The notes under the pieces: generated by a model
What the model was told of the DNA's origin: nothing
Databases searched by the model: none
Seen by the model: the letters and a program-made list of their open reading frames with translations, nothing else
Made by a program: the position numbers and the translations under genes
Assembly (NCBI RefSeq): GCF_030409305.1
Contig: NZ_JAUFPQ010000018.1
Span: 186,001 to 250,000, forward strand
DNA length: 64,000 nt
Source: Halomonas maura
GTDB taxonomy: Bacteria > Pseudomonadota > Gammaproteobacteria > Pseudomonadales > Halomonadaceae
Direction of reading: 5' to 3'
Shown here: positions 15,667-24,301 of the stretch, in pieces
Layout: every line of letters begins with the position of its first letter
Numbering within the stretch: position 1 is the stretch's first letter

Positions 15667-17000
15667 GCCGCCCCGAGATCGATTTCGACGCGCTGCTGCC
15701 GCGCCTGGGCGAGCGCCTGGCCGAGGCCGAACTGCGCCCGGTGCACGGTCGCGTACGCCGCATCCGCGGCTTGCTGGTGCATGCCAGCGTCGCTGGCACC
15801 GGCATCGGCGAACTGTGCTACCTGCGCGACCCGTTGAGCGGCCGCCACGTGGCCGCCGAGGTGATCGGCTTCGAGGACGAGGACGCCATCCTGTCGCCGA
15901 TCGGCGATCTGCAGGGCATGTCGACCCGTGCCGAGGTCATCGCCACCGGCGGCCCCCAGGGGGTGCCCGTGGGGGAAGCGCTGCTCGGCCGGGTGATCAG
16001 CCCGCTGGGGGCGTTCGTCGATGCCGCCCCGGAAGGCGACGTCGGCGTCTTGAGTGCCTATCCCGTCCATGCCGAGCCGCCCATGCCGTTGTCGCGACAA
16101 TTGATCCAGCACCCGTTGGCGTTGGGCATTCGCGCCATCGATGGGCTGCTGACCGTGGCCAAGGGCCAGCGCGTCGGGATCTTCGGTGAACCGGGGGTCG
16201 GCAAGTCGTCGCTGCTGTCCGCCATCGTGTGCGGTAGCGAGGCGGATGTCATCGTGCTGGGGCTGATCGGTGAGCGTGGCCGCGAAGTGCGCGAGCTGCT
16301 GGACGTGCAACTGGATGCCAAGGCACGGCGGCGCACGGTCTGTGTGGTGGCCACTTCCGACCGCCCGGCCATCGAGCGGGCCCGGGCCGCCATGGTCGCT
16401 ACCAGCGTGGCGGAATACTTTCGCGACCAGGGGCGCGACGTCCTGCTGCTGGTCGACAGCATCACCCGCTTTGCCCGCGCCCAGCGCGAGATCGGTCTGG
16501 CCGCCGGCGAGCCGCCGACCCGGCGGGGCTACCCGCCGTCGTTCTTCGCTGCCCTGCCGCGCCTGCTGGAACGCGCGGGGCCGGGTGCCACCGGCAGCAT
16601 CACGGCGCTGTATACCGTGCTCACCGAGGGTGACGGAACCCTCGACCCGGTGGCCGAGGAGACCCGCGCCATCCTCGACGGCCACATCATCCTCAGCGCC
16701 GACCTGGCCCGACGCGACCACTTCCCGGCCATCGACGTGCTCGCCAGCCGTAGTCGCCTGATGGAGACGGTCACCACGAGCGAACAGCGCCAGCACGCCA
16801 GCCGGATACGTGACCTGCTGGCCCGCTACCGCGATGTCGAGCTGTTGCTGCAGGTCGGCGAATACCGCGAAGGCAGCGATGCCCGCACCGACGATGCGGT
16901 CAGCAGGCACGCCACCATCGAAGCCTTCCTGCGCCAGGGCGGCACGGAGCACAGCGATTTCGAGGAGACCCAGCGACGCATGAGCGAGCTCCTGTCATGA
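15663..17000 (+). CDS. sctN: T3SS ATPase SctN
   Basis: A 445-residue hexameric ATPase of the FliI/YscN/RhcN family, which unfolds substrates and strips chaperones. Walker A is GEPGVGKSS (about residues 175-183), Walker B lies in [19 protein letters not shown] (about 260), and [13 protein letters not shown] and [17 protein letters not shown] are family signatures. The length is normal. ATG 15663 overlaps the sctL stop; a longer in-frame extension inside sctL is rejected. The stop overlaps sctO by ATGA. Confidence 0.96.
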   Translation: MSRPEIDFDALLPRLGERLAEAELRPVHGRVRRIRGLLVHASVAGTGIGELCYLRDPLSGRHVAAEVIGFEDEDAILSPIGDLQGMSTRAEVIATGGPQGVPVGEALLGRVISPLGAFVDAAPEGDVGVLSAYPVHAEPPMPLSRQLIQHPLALGIRAIDGLLTVAKGQRVGIFGEPGVGKSSLLSAIVCGSEADVIVLGLIGERGREVRELLDVQLDAKARRRTVCVVATSDRPAIERARAAMVATSVAEYFRDQGRDVLLLVDSITRFARAQREIGLAAGEPPTRRGYPPSFFAALPRLLERAGPGATGSITALYTVLTEGDGTLDPVAEETRAILDGHIILSADLARRDHFPAIDVLASRSRLMETVTTSEQRQHASRIRDLLARYRDVELLLQVGEYREGSDARTDDAVSRHATIEAFLRQGGTEHSDFEETQRRMSELLS

Positions 17001-17473
17001 GCGACCGCCAGCGCCTCGAACGGCTGATGACGCTGCGCGAGCGTCGCGAACGCCTGACCCAGGCCGCCCTGATGGAACAGCACCACCGCTGTCAGGCCGA
17101 GGCGCGGCGCATCGACCGCCTGGACGGCGACCTGGCCCGGGAGCGCAGCGACTTCGATCGCCTCGAGCGCGAGTGGTTCGACGCCATGCAGGGCACGACC
17201 CTGTCGGCACAGGAACTGGAGCAGGCGCGGCAGGCCATCGACGACCACTACCGGCGCCAGGCCGAATTGACCGAGGCCCGACGCGCCGCCGACCTCGAGC
17301 ATCGCCGGCAACTCGCCGAACGCGAACGGTGCGCCAGCGAGTGGGTCCGCCGGACCCGTGCCAGGCAAGCCCTTGGCTCCCTGCTGGAGCGTCACCGCCG
17401 TGCCGACCACATCGCCGCCGAAGGGCGCCACGAACTGGATATCGAGGACGACGCACCCCGGGGAGGACATTGA
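16997..17473 (+). CDS. sctO: T3SS ATPase stalk protein SctO
   Basis: A 158-residue protein predicted to be almost entirely coiled coil, rich in Arg and Glu ([19 protein letters not shown]). This is typical of the FliJ/YscO stalk that rotates in the ATPase ring and reaches the export gate. The call rests on coiled-coil character and position between sctN and sctQ; this family has little sequence conservation. It overlaps both neighbours. Confidence 0.8.
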   Translation: MSDRQRLERLMTLRERRERLTQAALMEQHHRCQAEARRIDRLDGDLARERSDFDRLEREWFDAMQGTTLSAQELEQARQAIDDHYRRQAELTEARRAADLEHRRQLAERERCASEWVRRTRARQALGSLLERHRRADHIAAEGRHELDIEDDAPRGGH

Positions 17474-18591
17474 TGGTGGAGCTCGAGGTGCCGCGCGGCG
17501 ATGAGCGGCAGCATGTCCCGGCGGATTTCCCGGCAGGCGCTGTGCCTCCACGGTTGCCGAGCCTGGACCCGGAGCTCGTCGATACGCTGAACGCCCTGAA
17601 TCGCCCCCGCTTGGCGTTGACGCTGCCCCTTGGCGAGCGTGAGTGGCTGGTGCGACTCGATAAGGGCGCTGAGCCGGCATCCCTGGCGATCTCGATCGCG
17701 GCAAGCATCGGTGAAGCGCCAGCGGTGCTGCACGTTTCTCACCAGAGCCTGGCGGTGCTGACGGCACATCTGGCGCTGCACCGCTCGCTGTCGGAGTGCA
17801 CGCCCGACCAGCGGGCGCTGTGGCTGGAGTACGCCCTGCTGGAGTGGATCGGGCCCCTGGAGGAGCAGCTGGGCCAGCCGATCCAGTTGCTCGGCGATGC
17901 CCCCGAGTCCGAGGCCGGGCCGCCCATTCGCCTGCCGCTGCGCCTCGAGGTCGACGGCCAGGCCTGTCGCCTGTCGCTGTCGTTGGGTGTCGCCACCGCC
18001 CGGACGCTGTTGCCGCTGCTCGATGCGCACTGCCCATGCACACCGACGTCCTGCTCGGCGCTGCCGCTGCCGCTGCAATGGATTGCCGGCTATCAGGACC
18101 TGACGCTGGCCGAGCTGCGCAGTCTCGCGCCCGGCGACGTGGTGCTGCTCGAGCGGCCGGAGAGGGCGGTGGCGGTGGCCGGTCGCCTGTTGATCCGGGT
18201 GGCCGAGCAGCGTGGTGGTCTTCAGCTGGCCGTGCCGCCGGCCGCCTGGCACGACGGCGACCTCGACACGTCGCCGGTGCCCGCGAACAACGACAACCCC
18301 CAGAGGAGGAGTGACGACATGGAAGACGACGCTCGGAAACCGGCACCGCCACGCCTGGATGCGGCGACCCTGGACCGCCTGCCGGTACGCCTGGTATGCG
18401 AGCTGGGACGCCTGGAACTCTCCCTCGGCGAGTTCCGCGAACTGGACCAGGGCAGTGTGCTGCCGCTGTCTCGACCGGCGGAGAACGCCGTGGATATCGT
18501 GGTCAACGGCCGGCACATGGGGCGCGGCCGGCTGGTGGAGATCGGCGACAGCCTGGGCGTGCAGATCGTGAGGCTGTCCCGCGATGAGTGA
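17473..18591 (+). CDS. sctQ: T3SS C-ring/sorting platform protein SctQ
   Basis: A 372-residue protein with two SPOA-type domains. The first lies near residues 205-265 (LTLAELRSLAPGDVVLLERP) and the second at the C-terminus (RLVCELGRLELSLGEFREL, then GHM/GRGRLVEIGDSLGVQI). SctQ builds the cytoplasmic pods with SctK, L and N. The start ATG overlaps the sctO stop (TGATG at 17471-17475); the frame upstream of this is open but belongs to the antisense-like frame of sctO. No SctP needle-length ruler gene lies between sctO and sctQ. An internal translation start for the second SPOA domain is annotated separately. Confidence 0.88.
   Translation: MVELEVPRGDERQHVPADFPAGAVPPRLPSLDPELVDTLNALNRPRLALTLPLGEREWLVRLDKGAEPASLAISIAASIGEAPAVLHVSHQSLAVLTAHLALHRSLSECTPDQRALWLEYALLEWIGPLEEQLGQPIQLLGDAPESEAGPPIRLPLRLEVDGQACRLSLSLGVATARTLLPLLDAHCPCTPTSCSALPLPLQWIAGYQDLTLAELRSLAPGDVVLLERPERAVAVAGRLLIRVAEQRGGLQLAVPPAAWHDGDLDTSPVPANNDNPQRRSDDMEDDARKPAPPRLDAATLDRLPVRLVCELGRLELSLGEFRELDQGSVLPLSRPAENAVDIVVNGRHMGRGRLVEIGDSLGVQIVRLSRDE
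18319..18591 (+). CDS. Internal start producing the SctQ C-terminal fragment
   Basis: Inside sctQ a perfect AGGAGG (18304-18309) stands nine bases before an in-frame ATG at 18319. Translation from it would give a 90-residue protein holding only the second SPOA domain. Several SctQ homologues (YscQ, Spa33, SsaQ) make such a fragment, which is required for platform assembly. The strength of the internal ribosome site makes the same likely here. Confidence 0.75.
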   Translation: MEDDARKPAPPRLDAATLDRLPVRLVCELGRLELSLGEFRELDQGSVLPLSRPAENAVDIVVNGRHMGRGRLVEIGDSLGVQIVRLSRDE

Positions 18592-19240
18592 CTTCGAGCC
18601 CAACCTGATCGGGATGATCATCGTTGTCGCCTCGCTGGGCCTGTTGCCACTGGCGGTCGTCACCATGACCGCGTTCCTCAAGATCGCCGTGGTGCTGTTT
18701 CTGATCCGCAATGCGCTGGGCATCCAGCAGACGCCGCCCAACCTGGTGCTGTACGGCATCGCCCTGGTGCTGACCGTGTATATCACCACCCCCCTGGTCG
18801 GCGAGATGGTCTACCAGTTCGAGAGTCACACCGGCGAACTGGAGAACGTGGAGGACATTCGTGCAACCGGCGCGCTACTGCGCGAACCACTGCAGGACTA
18901 TCTCTCGCTCTATGCCAACGAACGCGAGCGCGCCTTCTTCATCGATGCCACCCAGAACATCTGGTCGGAACAGGCACGCGATAACCTCGAGAAAGACGAC
19001 CTGGTGGTGCTGATGCCGTCCTTCGTCACCTCCGAGCTCACCCGCGCCTTCGAGATCGGTTTCCTCATCTACATTCCGTTTCTGGTCATCGACCTGATCG
19101 TGGCCAATGTGCTGATGGCGATGGGCATGGTGATGGTGGCCCCCCCACTGATCTCGGTACCGTTGAAGATCCTGCTGTTCGTCGCCGTCGACGGCTGGTC
19201 GCGGCTGATGCATGGCCTGATTCTCAGCTATGGGGGGTAG
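18584..19240 (+). CDS. sctR: T3SS export apparatus protein SctR
   Basis: A 218-residue FliP/YscR-family membrane protein of the export gate core. Signatures are LLPLAVVTMTAFLKIAVVL, RNALGIQQTPPN, LMPSFVTSELTRAFEIGFLI and MGMVMVAPPLISVPLKI. The length is normal. It starts eight bases inside the end of sctQ. Confidence 0.96.
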   Translation: MSDFEPNLIGMIIVVASLGLLPLAVVTMTAFLKIAVVLFLIRNALGIQQTPPNLVLYGIALVLTVYITTPLVGEMVYQFESHTGELENVEDIRATGALLREPLQDYLSLYANERERAFFIDATQNIWSEQARDNLEKDDLVVLMPSFVTSELTRAFEIGFLIYIPFLVIDLIVANVLMAMGMVMVAPPLISVPLKILLFVAVDGWSRLMHGLILSYGG

Positions 19241-19242
19241 TA

Positions 19243-19518
19243 GTGCCGATGACGGATGACATCTTTCTCACGGTGATGAACAACGCCCTGCGGACGGTGC
19301 TGCTGCTGTCGGCACCGGCGCTGTTGGCGGCGATCGTGATCGGCTTCGGCATCGGCCTGCTGCAGGCGCTGACACAGATCCAGGACCAGTCCCTGCCGCA
19401 GTCGATCAAGGTCATCGTCGTGTTTCTGGTGCTGATCGTGGCGGGCCCGCTGCTGGCCGGCCAGTTGGTCAACCTGACCGACCAGGTGCTGGACAACTTC
19501 GCCATCTGGTCGCGTTAG
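19243..19518 (+). CDS. sctS: T3SS export apparatus protein SctS
   Basis: A 91-residue FliQ/YscS-family protein with two membrane helices, including LLQALTQIQDQSLPQSIKV, the conserved turn between them. It forms the spiral core with SctR and SctT. GTG 19243 has the better-placed GGGGGG site; ATG 19249 is an alternative. Confidence 0.95.
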   Translation: MPMTDDIFLTVMNNALRTVLLLSAPALLAAIVIGFGIGLLQALTQIQDQSLPQSIKVIVVFLVLIVAGPLLAGQLVNLTDQVLDNFAIWSR

Positions 19519-19525
19519 GTTCGGC

Positions 19526-20344
19526 ATGGTGTTCGACGAGGTCGTTCGTTTTCTCACCGAGCTGGTCTATCCGCTGCTCGCCGCCGCGGCCATCGGCATG
19601 GCCCGGGCGATGGGCGTGATCCTGATCACCCCGGCGTTCAACCGTCTCGGCCTGACCGGCCTGATCCGTACCGCCGTCGCCGTGACCATCTCGCTGCCGA
19701 TGATGGTGCCGATCTTCGCCACGCTATCGTCGATGGACTCCCCGTCGAGTTTCACCATCGCCGCCCTCCTGATCAAGGAGCTGCTGATCGGCGTGATCAT
19801 CGGCCTGGTGTTCGGCATCCCGTTCTGGGCGGCGGAGGTCGCCGGCGAGCTGGTCGACCTGCAGCGTGCCTCGACCATGGGGCAACTGCTCGACCCGATG
19901 GGCAGCACCGAATCCGGCGTGACCAGTACGCTGCTGGTCGTCATCCTGGTGGCGCTGTTCTTCATCACCGGTGGCTTCATGGTCATGCTCGATGGCTTCT
20001 ACCGCAGCTATGCGCTATGGCCGGTGGAGGCCTTCGTCCCGGTGCTGGAAACCCGGGCCGCGCTGGCCGTGCTCGGCCTGCTGGACCAAGTGATGCGCGT
20101 CGGGGTGATGATGGTCGCGCCCCTGGCGATCGCCATCCTGGTCGCCGATCTGATGCTTGCCTACCTGGCGCGGATGGCACCCAACCTTCACGTATTCTCG
20201 CTGTCGCTGGCGATCAAGAACCTGCTGTTCACCTTTCTGATGCTGCTCTACATCGTGTTCCTGGTGCCGCTGATGTTCGAAGAGCTGGGGGCGGTGGGCG
20301 ACAGCTATCGACACTTCGAGGCGCTGATCCGTACGAGGTCGTGA
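19526..20344 (+). CDS. sctT: T3SS export apparatus protein SctT
   Basis: A 272-residue FliR/YscT-family protein with six or more membrane segments. Typical segments are GMARAMGVILITPAFNR, ELLIGVIIGLVFGIPFWAAE and QRASTMGQLLDPMG. It caps the SctR5-S4 complex. It starts seven bases after sctS. Confidence 0.95.
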   Translation: MVFDEVVRFLTELVYPLLAAAAIGMARAMGVILITPAFNRLGLTGLIRTAVAVTISLPMMVPIFATLSSMDSPSSFTIAALLIKELLIGVIIGLVFGIPFWAAEVAGELVDLQRASTMGQLLDPMGSTESGVTSTLLVVILVALFFITGGFMVMLDGFYRSYALWPVEAFVPVLETRAALAVLGLLDQVMRVGVMMVAPLAIAILVADLMLAYLARMAPNLHVFSLSLAIKNLLFTFLMLLYIVFLVPLMFEELGAVGDSYRHFEALIRTRS

Positions 20345-20372
20345 TCCCACCGGCAGCAAGGAGGCATCCGTC

Positions 20373-21422
20373 ATGAGCGACAAGCCCAGCGAAGAGAAAT
20401 CGTTGCCGCCATCCGAGAAGAAACTGCGCGATGCGCGCCGGAAGGGGCAGGTGGACAAGAGCTCCGACATGGTCACCGCCATGGTCATGCTCGGCTGCAC
20501 GCTCTATCTCGCCAGCGCCGCCGGTGACATCGAGGACCGGGTGCGCAACCTGATCAATACCACGACCCGGCTCTACCACGAACCCTTCGACACGCTGTGG
20601 CCGCGCCTGCTGGGGCTGGGCTCGGAGATCGTGGTGCGCGCGGTGCTGCCGCTGATCGTCATCACCATCGTGGCGGTCGTGTTGACCAACATCGTCATCA
20701 TGCGCGGCATGCTGTTCTCGGCCGATCCGGTCAAGCCGAAATTCGAACGCATCAACCCGGCCGAAGGCGCCAAGCGCATCTTCTCGGCCCGGGGCATCAT
20801 CGAATTCATCAAGTCGCTGATCAAGATGGGCTCGCTGGCCGTGGCCTTCGTGGTCGTCTATCGGCTGGGGCTGCAGGCGCTGATGGATTCGCCCCGCTGT
20901 GGCTTCGGTTGCCTGGAGGGCATCCTCGTGGCTCTGCTCCGGCCATTGATCATCACCGCGCTGGTTGCCTTTCTCATCGTCGGCTTGATCGACGTGCAGA
21001 TGCAGCGCTGGTTGTTCCGGCGGGATCAACGCATGACCCGGACCGAGCACAAGCGCGAGCGCAAGGACATGGAGGGCGACCCGGAAATCCGTCGAGCCCG
21101 CCAGAAGCGGCGCCGCGACATGCAGGCCGGCTCTGCCCGCACGGGTATGCAGCATGCATCGATCATGCTCGGCGCCGCCGGCGACTGGCTGGTAGGCCTG
21201 CGCTACGTGAGCGGCGAAACGCCCGTGCCCGTGGTGGCCTGCAGGGCGGATCCGTTGCAGTCCACGGCGATGCTCGAGGATGCCACCAGGCTAGGAGTAC
21301 CGGTGGCCGACGAGCGCGAACTGGCGGCAAGGATCGCCAGGCTCGCCGCCGACGGCGAGGCGATCCCCGACGACACCTTCCAGCCAGTGGCCGACGTGCT
21401 GGTCGCGGCCGGGCTGATCTAG
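20373..21422 (+). CDS. sctU: T3SS export switch protein SctU without the NPTH motif
   Basis: A 349-residue FlhB/YscU-family protein. It opens with EKSLPPSEKKLRDARRKGQV, the standard family start, and has four membrane helices. The linker DMEGDPEIRRARQKRRRDMQ is also standard. At the site where the family has NPTH and cuts itself to switch substrates, this protein reads AAGD (residues 268-271), followed by the usual V.LRY strand. The cytoplasmic domain otherwise continues (LGVPVADERELAARIARLA). It probably cannot self-cleave and must switch another way or not at all. A good AAGGAGG site (20358-20364) precedes ATG 20373. It is the last gene of the operon. Confidence 0.92.
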   Translation: MSDKPSEEKSLPPSEKKLRDARRKGQVDKSSDMVTAMVMLGCTLYLASAAGDIEDRVRNLINTTTRLYHEPFDTLWPRLLGLGSEIVVRAVLPLIVITIVAVVLTNIVIMRGMLFSADPVKPKFERINPAEGAKRIFSARGIIEFIKSLIKMGSLAVAFVVVYRLGLQALMDSPRCGFGCLEGILVALLRPLIITALVAFLIVGLIDVQMQRWLFRRDQRMTRTEHKRERKDMEGDPEIRRARQKRRRDMQAGSARTGMQHASIMLGAAGDWLVGLRYVSGETPVPVVACRADPLQSTAMLEDATRLGVPVADERELAARIARLAADGEAIPDDTFQPVADVLVAAGLI

Positions 21423-21459
21423 CTCTCGCCGCTCTCGCGGGGGCCGCCCTGCCAGGCAG

Positions 21460-21727
21460 TGTCCGAAACGTGTCTGTGCTCGGCCATACGGCGTCAGAAA
21501 TCGGCTCATGGTCCTCATTTACCCCCGTAAACTCGTGTGCGAGCCCCGTCCGTCTTTGGACTCGCGACATCCCTGTCGCTCGCTCTGCGAGCAGCGGAGC
21601 TGCCCAAGAAGTCAATCCTGACGATGTGTCGCCGATTCTTGCCTTGTGACCCACATGGAAATGGCAAATGCGTTGGCCCGCCGGGAGCGAGCCTGGCCCT
21701 GATCATCGCTCGACGACATTTCGGACA
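21460..21727. mobile_element. MITE-like element with short terminal inverted repeats
   Basis: The left end TGTCCGAAACGT (21460) mirrors the right end, whose reverse complement reads TGTCCGAAATGT (21716-21727): eleven of twelve bases match, nine in a row. The 268 bases between hold no convincing gene; open frames there are short and unlike known proteins. It sits between the convergent sctU and monooxygenase genes. No clear target duplication was seen, so this is a candidate only. Confidence 0.4.
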
Positions 21728-21732
21728 ACGCC

Positions 21733-23064
21733 TCAGTCGAGGACGCTGGCGAAGGGCGTTCCCGCGCCCTGGCAATTCGTCTCGCCCAGCGACGCACCCG
21801 CCGATGTCCCCGCCAGATAGGCGGCGAGGTGGGCGCTGAGCTCGCGGGCGTCGTCATCGGCGCCGTGGAGGAAGCTGGACTTGCGCCGGCGCATGAACGG
21901 CAGGCCCATGGCGTAGACCCCGGGGGCGTCGACCACCCCCCCGAGATGGCGCAGCCGGCCCTTGCGGTCGAACACCGGCAGGTGCAGCCAGCTGTAGTCG
22001 GGCCGGTAGCCGGTGGCCCAGAGGACGCTGCCGATCTCGCCGCGGGCCAGGTCGAGGTCCAGGCACGGCGAGGGGGGCACGGTCGTGGGGGCGAAGCGCT
22101 CGGGCGGCGCCAGGCTGGCGTCCCGGTCATGGGTCCGCGCCCAGTCGTCGAAGGTGTCCAGCAGGCGGCCGAGCTTGAGGTCGCCGGCGGCACAGTGGGC
22201 ACGCAGCGCCCCCGAGAACTGCAGGTGTCCATCGCGCAGCCCGACCAGGCGCCCGACCAGGCGTACGCCCCGCTCGGCCAGGGTGCCCAGGGAAAGGGTG
22301 CGCGACTCGGGGCTGCCCACCAGCTGGGGCGAGGGCAGGCGGCGGGCGCGCTCGAGATCCTCCACCTCGTCGTGCCGCTGGTCGAGCAGGCCGGTCGCCT
22401 CCATCCACCACTGGATGTCTTGCCCGCGATAGCGGCGCGGCATGCGCACATGGTCGCCCACGGCCAGGGTCACGGGACGCCCGCTGCGCTGGATCTCGTC
22501 GGCCAGCTGGACCCCGCTCGCCGAGGCGCCCACCACCAGCACGCCGCCCGCCGGCAGGTCCTCGGGACGCCGGTAGTCGTGCAGGCTCAGGCTGGCGATG
22601 CCGGCCGGCAGCGCCTCGGCCAGGGCCGGTACCCTTGGAAGATTGCAGGCGCCGCTGGCCAGCACCAGCGCCCGGCATCGCCACGCTCCCCGGTCGGTGT
22701 CCACCCGGTAGCCGCCGTCTCCCGGTCGCACCGACAGCACTCGGGTATGGGGATGGATCGGTGCCGCGGTCCGGCGGGCATGCGCCTCGAGGAAGGCGAT
22801 CAGCTCGGGCATGGTCATGAAGCCATCGGGGGCGGGCCCCGCATAGCGCAGCCCCGGCAGGCGGCACTGCCAGTTGGGGGTGAGCAGGCGCAGCGAGTCC
22901 CACCGCTCGTTCCGCCAGGAGTTGGCCACCTCGCCGCGCTCCAGGAGCATATGGTCGATGCCGCGCGCCGCCAGGTGGTGGGACATGGCCAGCCCGGCGT
23001 GGCCCGCGCCGATGACCACCACGGTCACGGCGCGGTCACGGCGGTGGAGGGCTTCCCCTGTCAT
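21733..23064 (-). CDS. Flavin-containing monooxygenase (CzcO-like)
   Basis: A 443-residue FAD/NADPH-dependent oxygenase. VVVIGAGHAGLAMSHHL (about residue 15) is the FAD-binding Rossmann motif, VLVVGASASGVQLADEI (about 170) the NADPH one, and LWATGYRPDYSWL the conserved ATG motif. The GEVANSWRNERWDSLRLLTP segment is typical of YUCCA/CzcO-type enzymes. The substrate is unknown. ATG 23064 is chosen because it overlaps the upstream osmC-like stop (ATGA); the longer open frame upstream is antisense-type noise. It is the last gene of the minus-strand operon starting at 26586. Confidence 0.85.
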   Translation of the reverse strand: MTGEALHRRDRAVTVVVIGAGHAGLAMSHHLAARGIDHMLLERGEVANSWRNERWDSLRLLTPNWQCRLPGLRYAGPAPDGFMTMPELIAFLEAHARRTAAPIHPHTRVLSVRPGDGGYRVDTDRGAWRCRALVLASGACNLPRVPALAEALPAGIASLSLHDYRRPEDLPAGGVLVVGASASGVQLADEIQRSGRPVTLAVGDHVRMPRRYRGQDIQWWMEATGLLDQRHDEVEDLERARRLPSPQLVGSPESRTLSLGTLAERGVRLVGRLVGLRDGHLQFSGALRAHCAAGDLKLGRLLDTFDDWARTHDRDASLAPPERFAPTTVPPSPCLDLDLARGEIGSVLWATGYRPDYSWLHLPVFDRKGRLRHLGGVVDAPGVYAMGLPFMRRRKSSFLHGADDDARELSAHLAAYLAGTSAGASLGETNCQGAGTPFASVLD

Positions 23065-23633
23065 GCCAGCGTCACCGCGACATCGGTGGGGTTGGTCAGC
23101 AGGTCGAACACCGCGGAGCGCTTCTGGGACTGGGCCACCAGGGCGGCGATCTCCTCGCGACTGGCGTCGGCGTCGATCTCGTAGCTCACGCGGACCGCAT
23201 CGAAGCCGTTGCGCACCTCGCTGTCCATGCCCAGGATGCCCTGGATGTCCATGCTGCCCTCCACGCAGGCCTTCACCGAGCGCAGCTGGATACCGCGATG
23301 CTGGGCCACGGCGGCGATGCCCGCGGTGAGGCAACCCGCTAGGCCGACTAGCACGTACTCCACCGGGGTCGGGCCGTGGTCCTCGGAGGCGAAGACCTCC
23401 GGGTGGTCGGTATCGAAGGTGGTGCGCTGGCGGTGGCACTGAGTGTCGCCTAGGCCGTGGAAGGTATCGATGGTGCTGCGGCTATGGGTGCCGTTGACCC
23501 AGTCGCAACGGGCCTGCCAGGTGAAGCGTGCGGCCTCGGGCGCCTGGGCCAGGGCCTCGCGGGCGCCGAGCAGGGCGGCGACGTTGACGCCGTTGTCGAC
23601 GGCATGGTCGATGGCATGGATGGTGGTGGTCAT
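23061..23633 (-). CDS. OsmC/Ohr-family protein
   Basis: A 190-residue OsmC-like protein. The core EDHGPTPVEYVLVGLAGCLTAG carries the first redox Cys. At the usual second Cys position the sequence reads QKRSAVFDLL, with Ser instead. OsmC proteins reduce organic hydroperoxides through a Cys pair, so this one is probably an atypical member or acts on thiol-bound substrates. It overlaps the monooxygenase gene downstream by four bases and probably shares its transcript. Confidence 0.85.
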   Translation of the reverse strand: MTTTIHAIDHAVDNGVNVAALLGAREALAQAPEAARFTWQARCDWVNGTHSRSTIDTFHGLGDTQCHRQRTTFDTDHPEVFASEDHGPTPVEYVLVGLAGCLTAGIAAVAQHRGIQLRSVKACVEGSMDIQGILGMDSEVRNGFDAVRVSYEIDADASREEIAALVAQSQKRSAVFDLLTNPTDVAVTLA

Positions 23634-23746
23634 CGGGACTCTCCTCGCGTGTTGCGATGATCGAGGTCGCCGACGGGGTGTCTGGCGGCTCGAGGATCAG
23701 TCTGCGAGGGGGGCGTGGGACCCAGCGTGGGAGCGCGCGTGGTTTT

Positions 23747-24301
23747 TCACGCCGCCGGCGTGGAAGCGGCCGACGCGGACGCGGCCGGGGACACCCAGCG
23801 AAAGGCCCAGGCCGACTCCATGGGCAGCCCGGCCTGGCGCTGGGCGATGCGCACCGACTCGGCGTCCGGTGCCTGATAGAGGCAGAGCATGCGCCGCCGG
23901 TCCCGCGAGAAGAGGGTGCGCAGGAAGCGCACGCGATGGTTCTGCAGGCAGGCGGCGCCGGCATCCTCGATGGCCTGGATCTCGGCCAGCTCGACGGGGG
24001 CCGCGAAGGCCCGTTCCACCAGGACATTGCCCCAGGCGCCCGCCGTGCCGGGGACCTGATGGACCGTGCCGGCCCACAGCCGGCTGACATCGGCACCGGC
24101 CTGGCGCAGGCCCACCCTGGCCGCCTCGGCGTCGGGGCCTCGGAAGTGGCAGACCAGGCGTCGGCCGTCCCGGGCCAGCAGGCTGCCCTGCCAGGCGACG
24201 CGGTGCAGGTCCAGGCAGTCCTGGGCGGCGAGGGTCAGCTGGCGGACGAACTCCGGCGCCAGAGGGGTCGTGAAGTCCCGCTCCACGAAGATATCGATCA
24301 T
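23747..24301 (-). CDS. Tandem DUF4242 (SCO4226-type nickel-binding) protein
   Basis: The 184 residues split into two similar halves, each a DUF4242 ferredoxin-like unit: IFVERDFTTPLAPEFVRQL...HRVAWQGSLL and VLVERAFAAPVELAEIQAI...HRVRFLRTLF. The family includes the nickel-binding SCO4226; its cellular role is not settled. The start overlaps the stop of the upstream BTAD regulator by ATGA, so the two are coupled. Another single DUF4242 gene stands at 58251. Confidence 0.7.
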   Translation of the reverse strand: MIDIFVERDFTTPLAPEFVRQLTLAAQDCLDLHRVAWQGSLLARDGRRLVCHFRGPDAEAARVGLRQAGADVSRLWAGTVHQVPGTAGAWGNVLVERAFAAPVELAEIQAIEDAGAACLQNHRVRFLRTLFSRDRRRMLCLYQAPDAESVRIAQRQAGLPMESAWAFRWVSPAASASAASTPAA

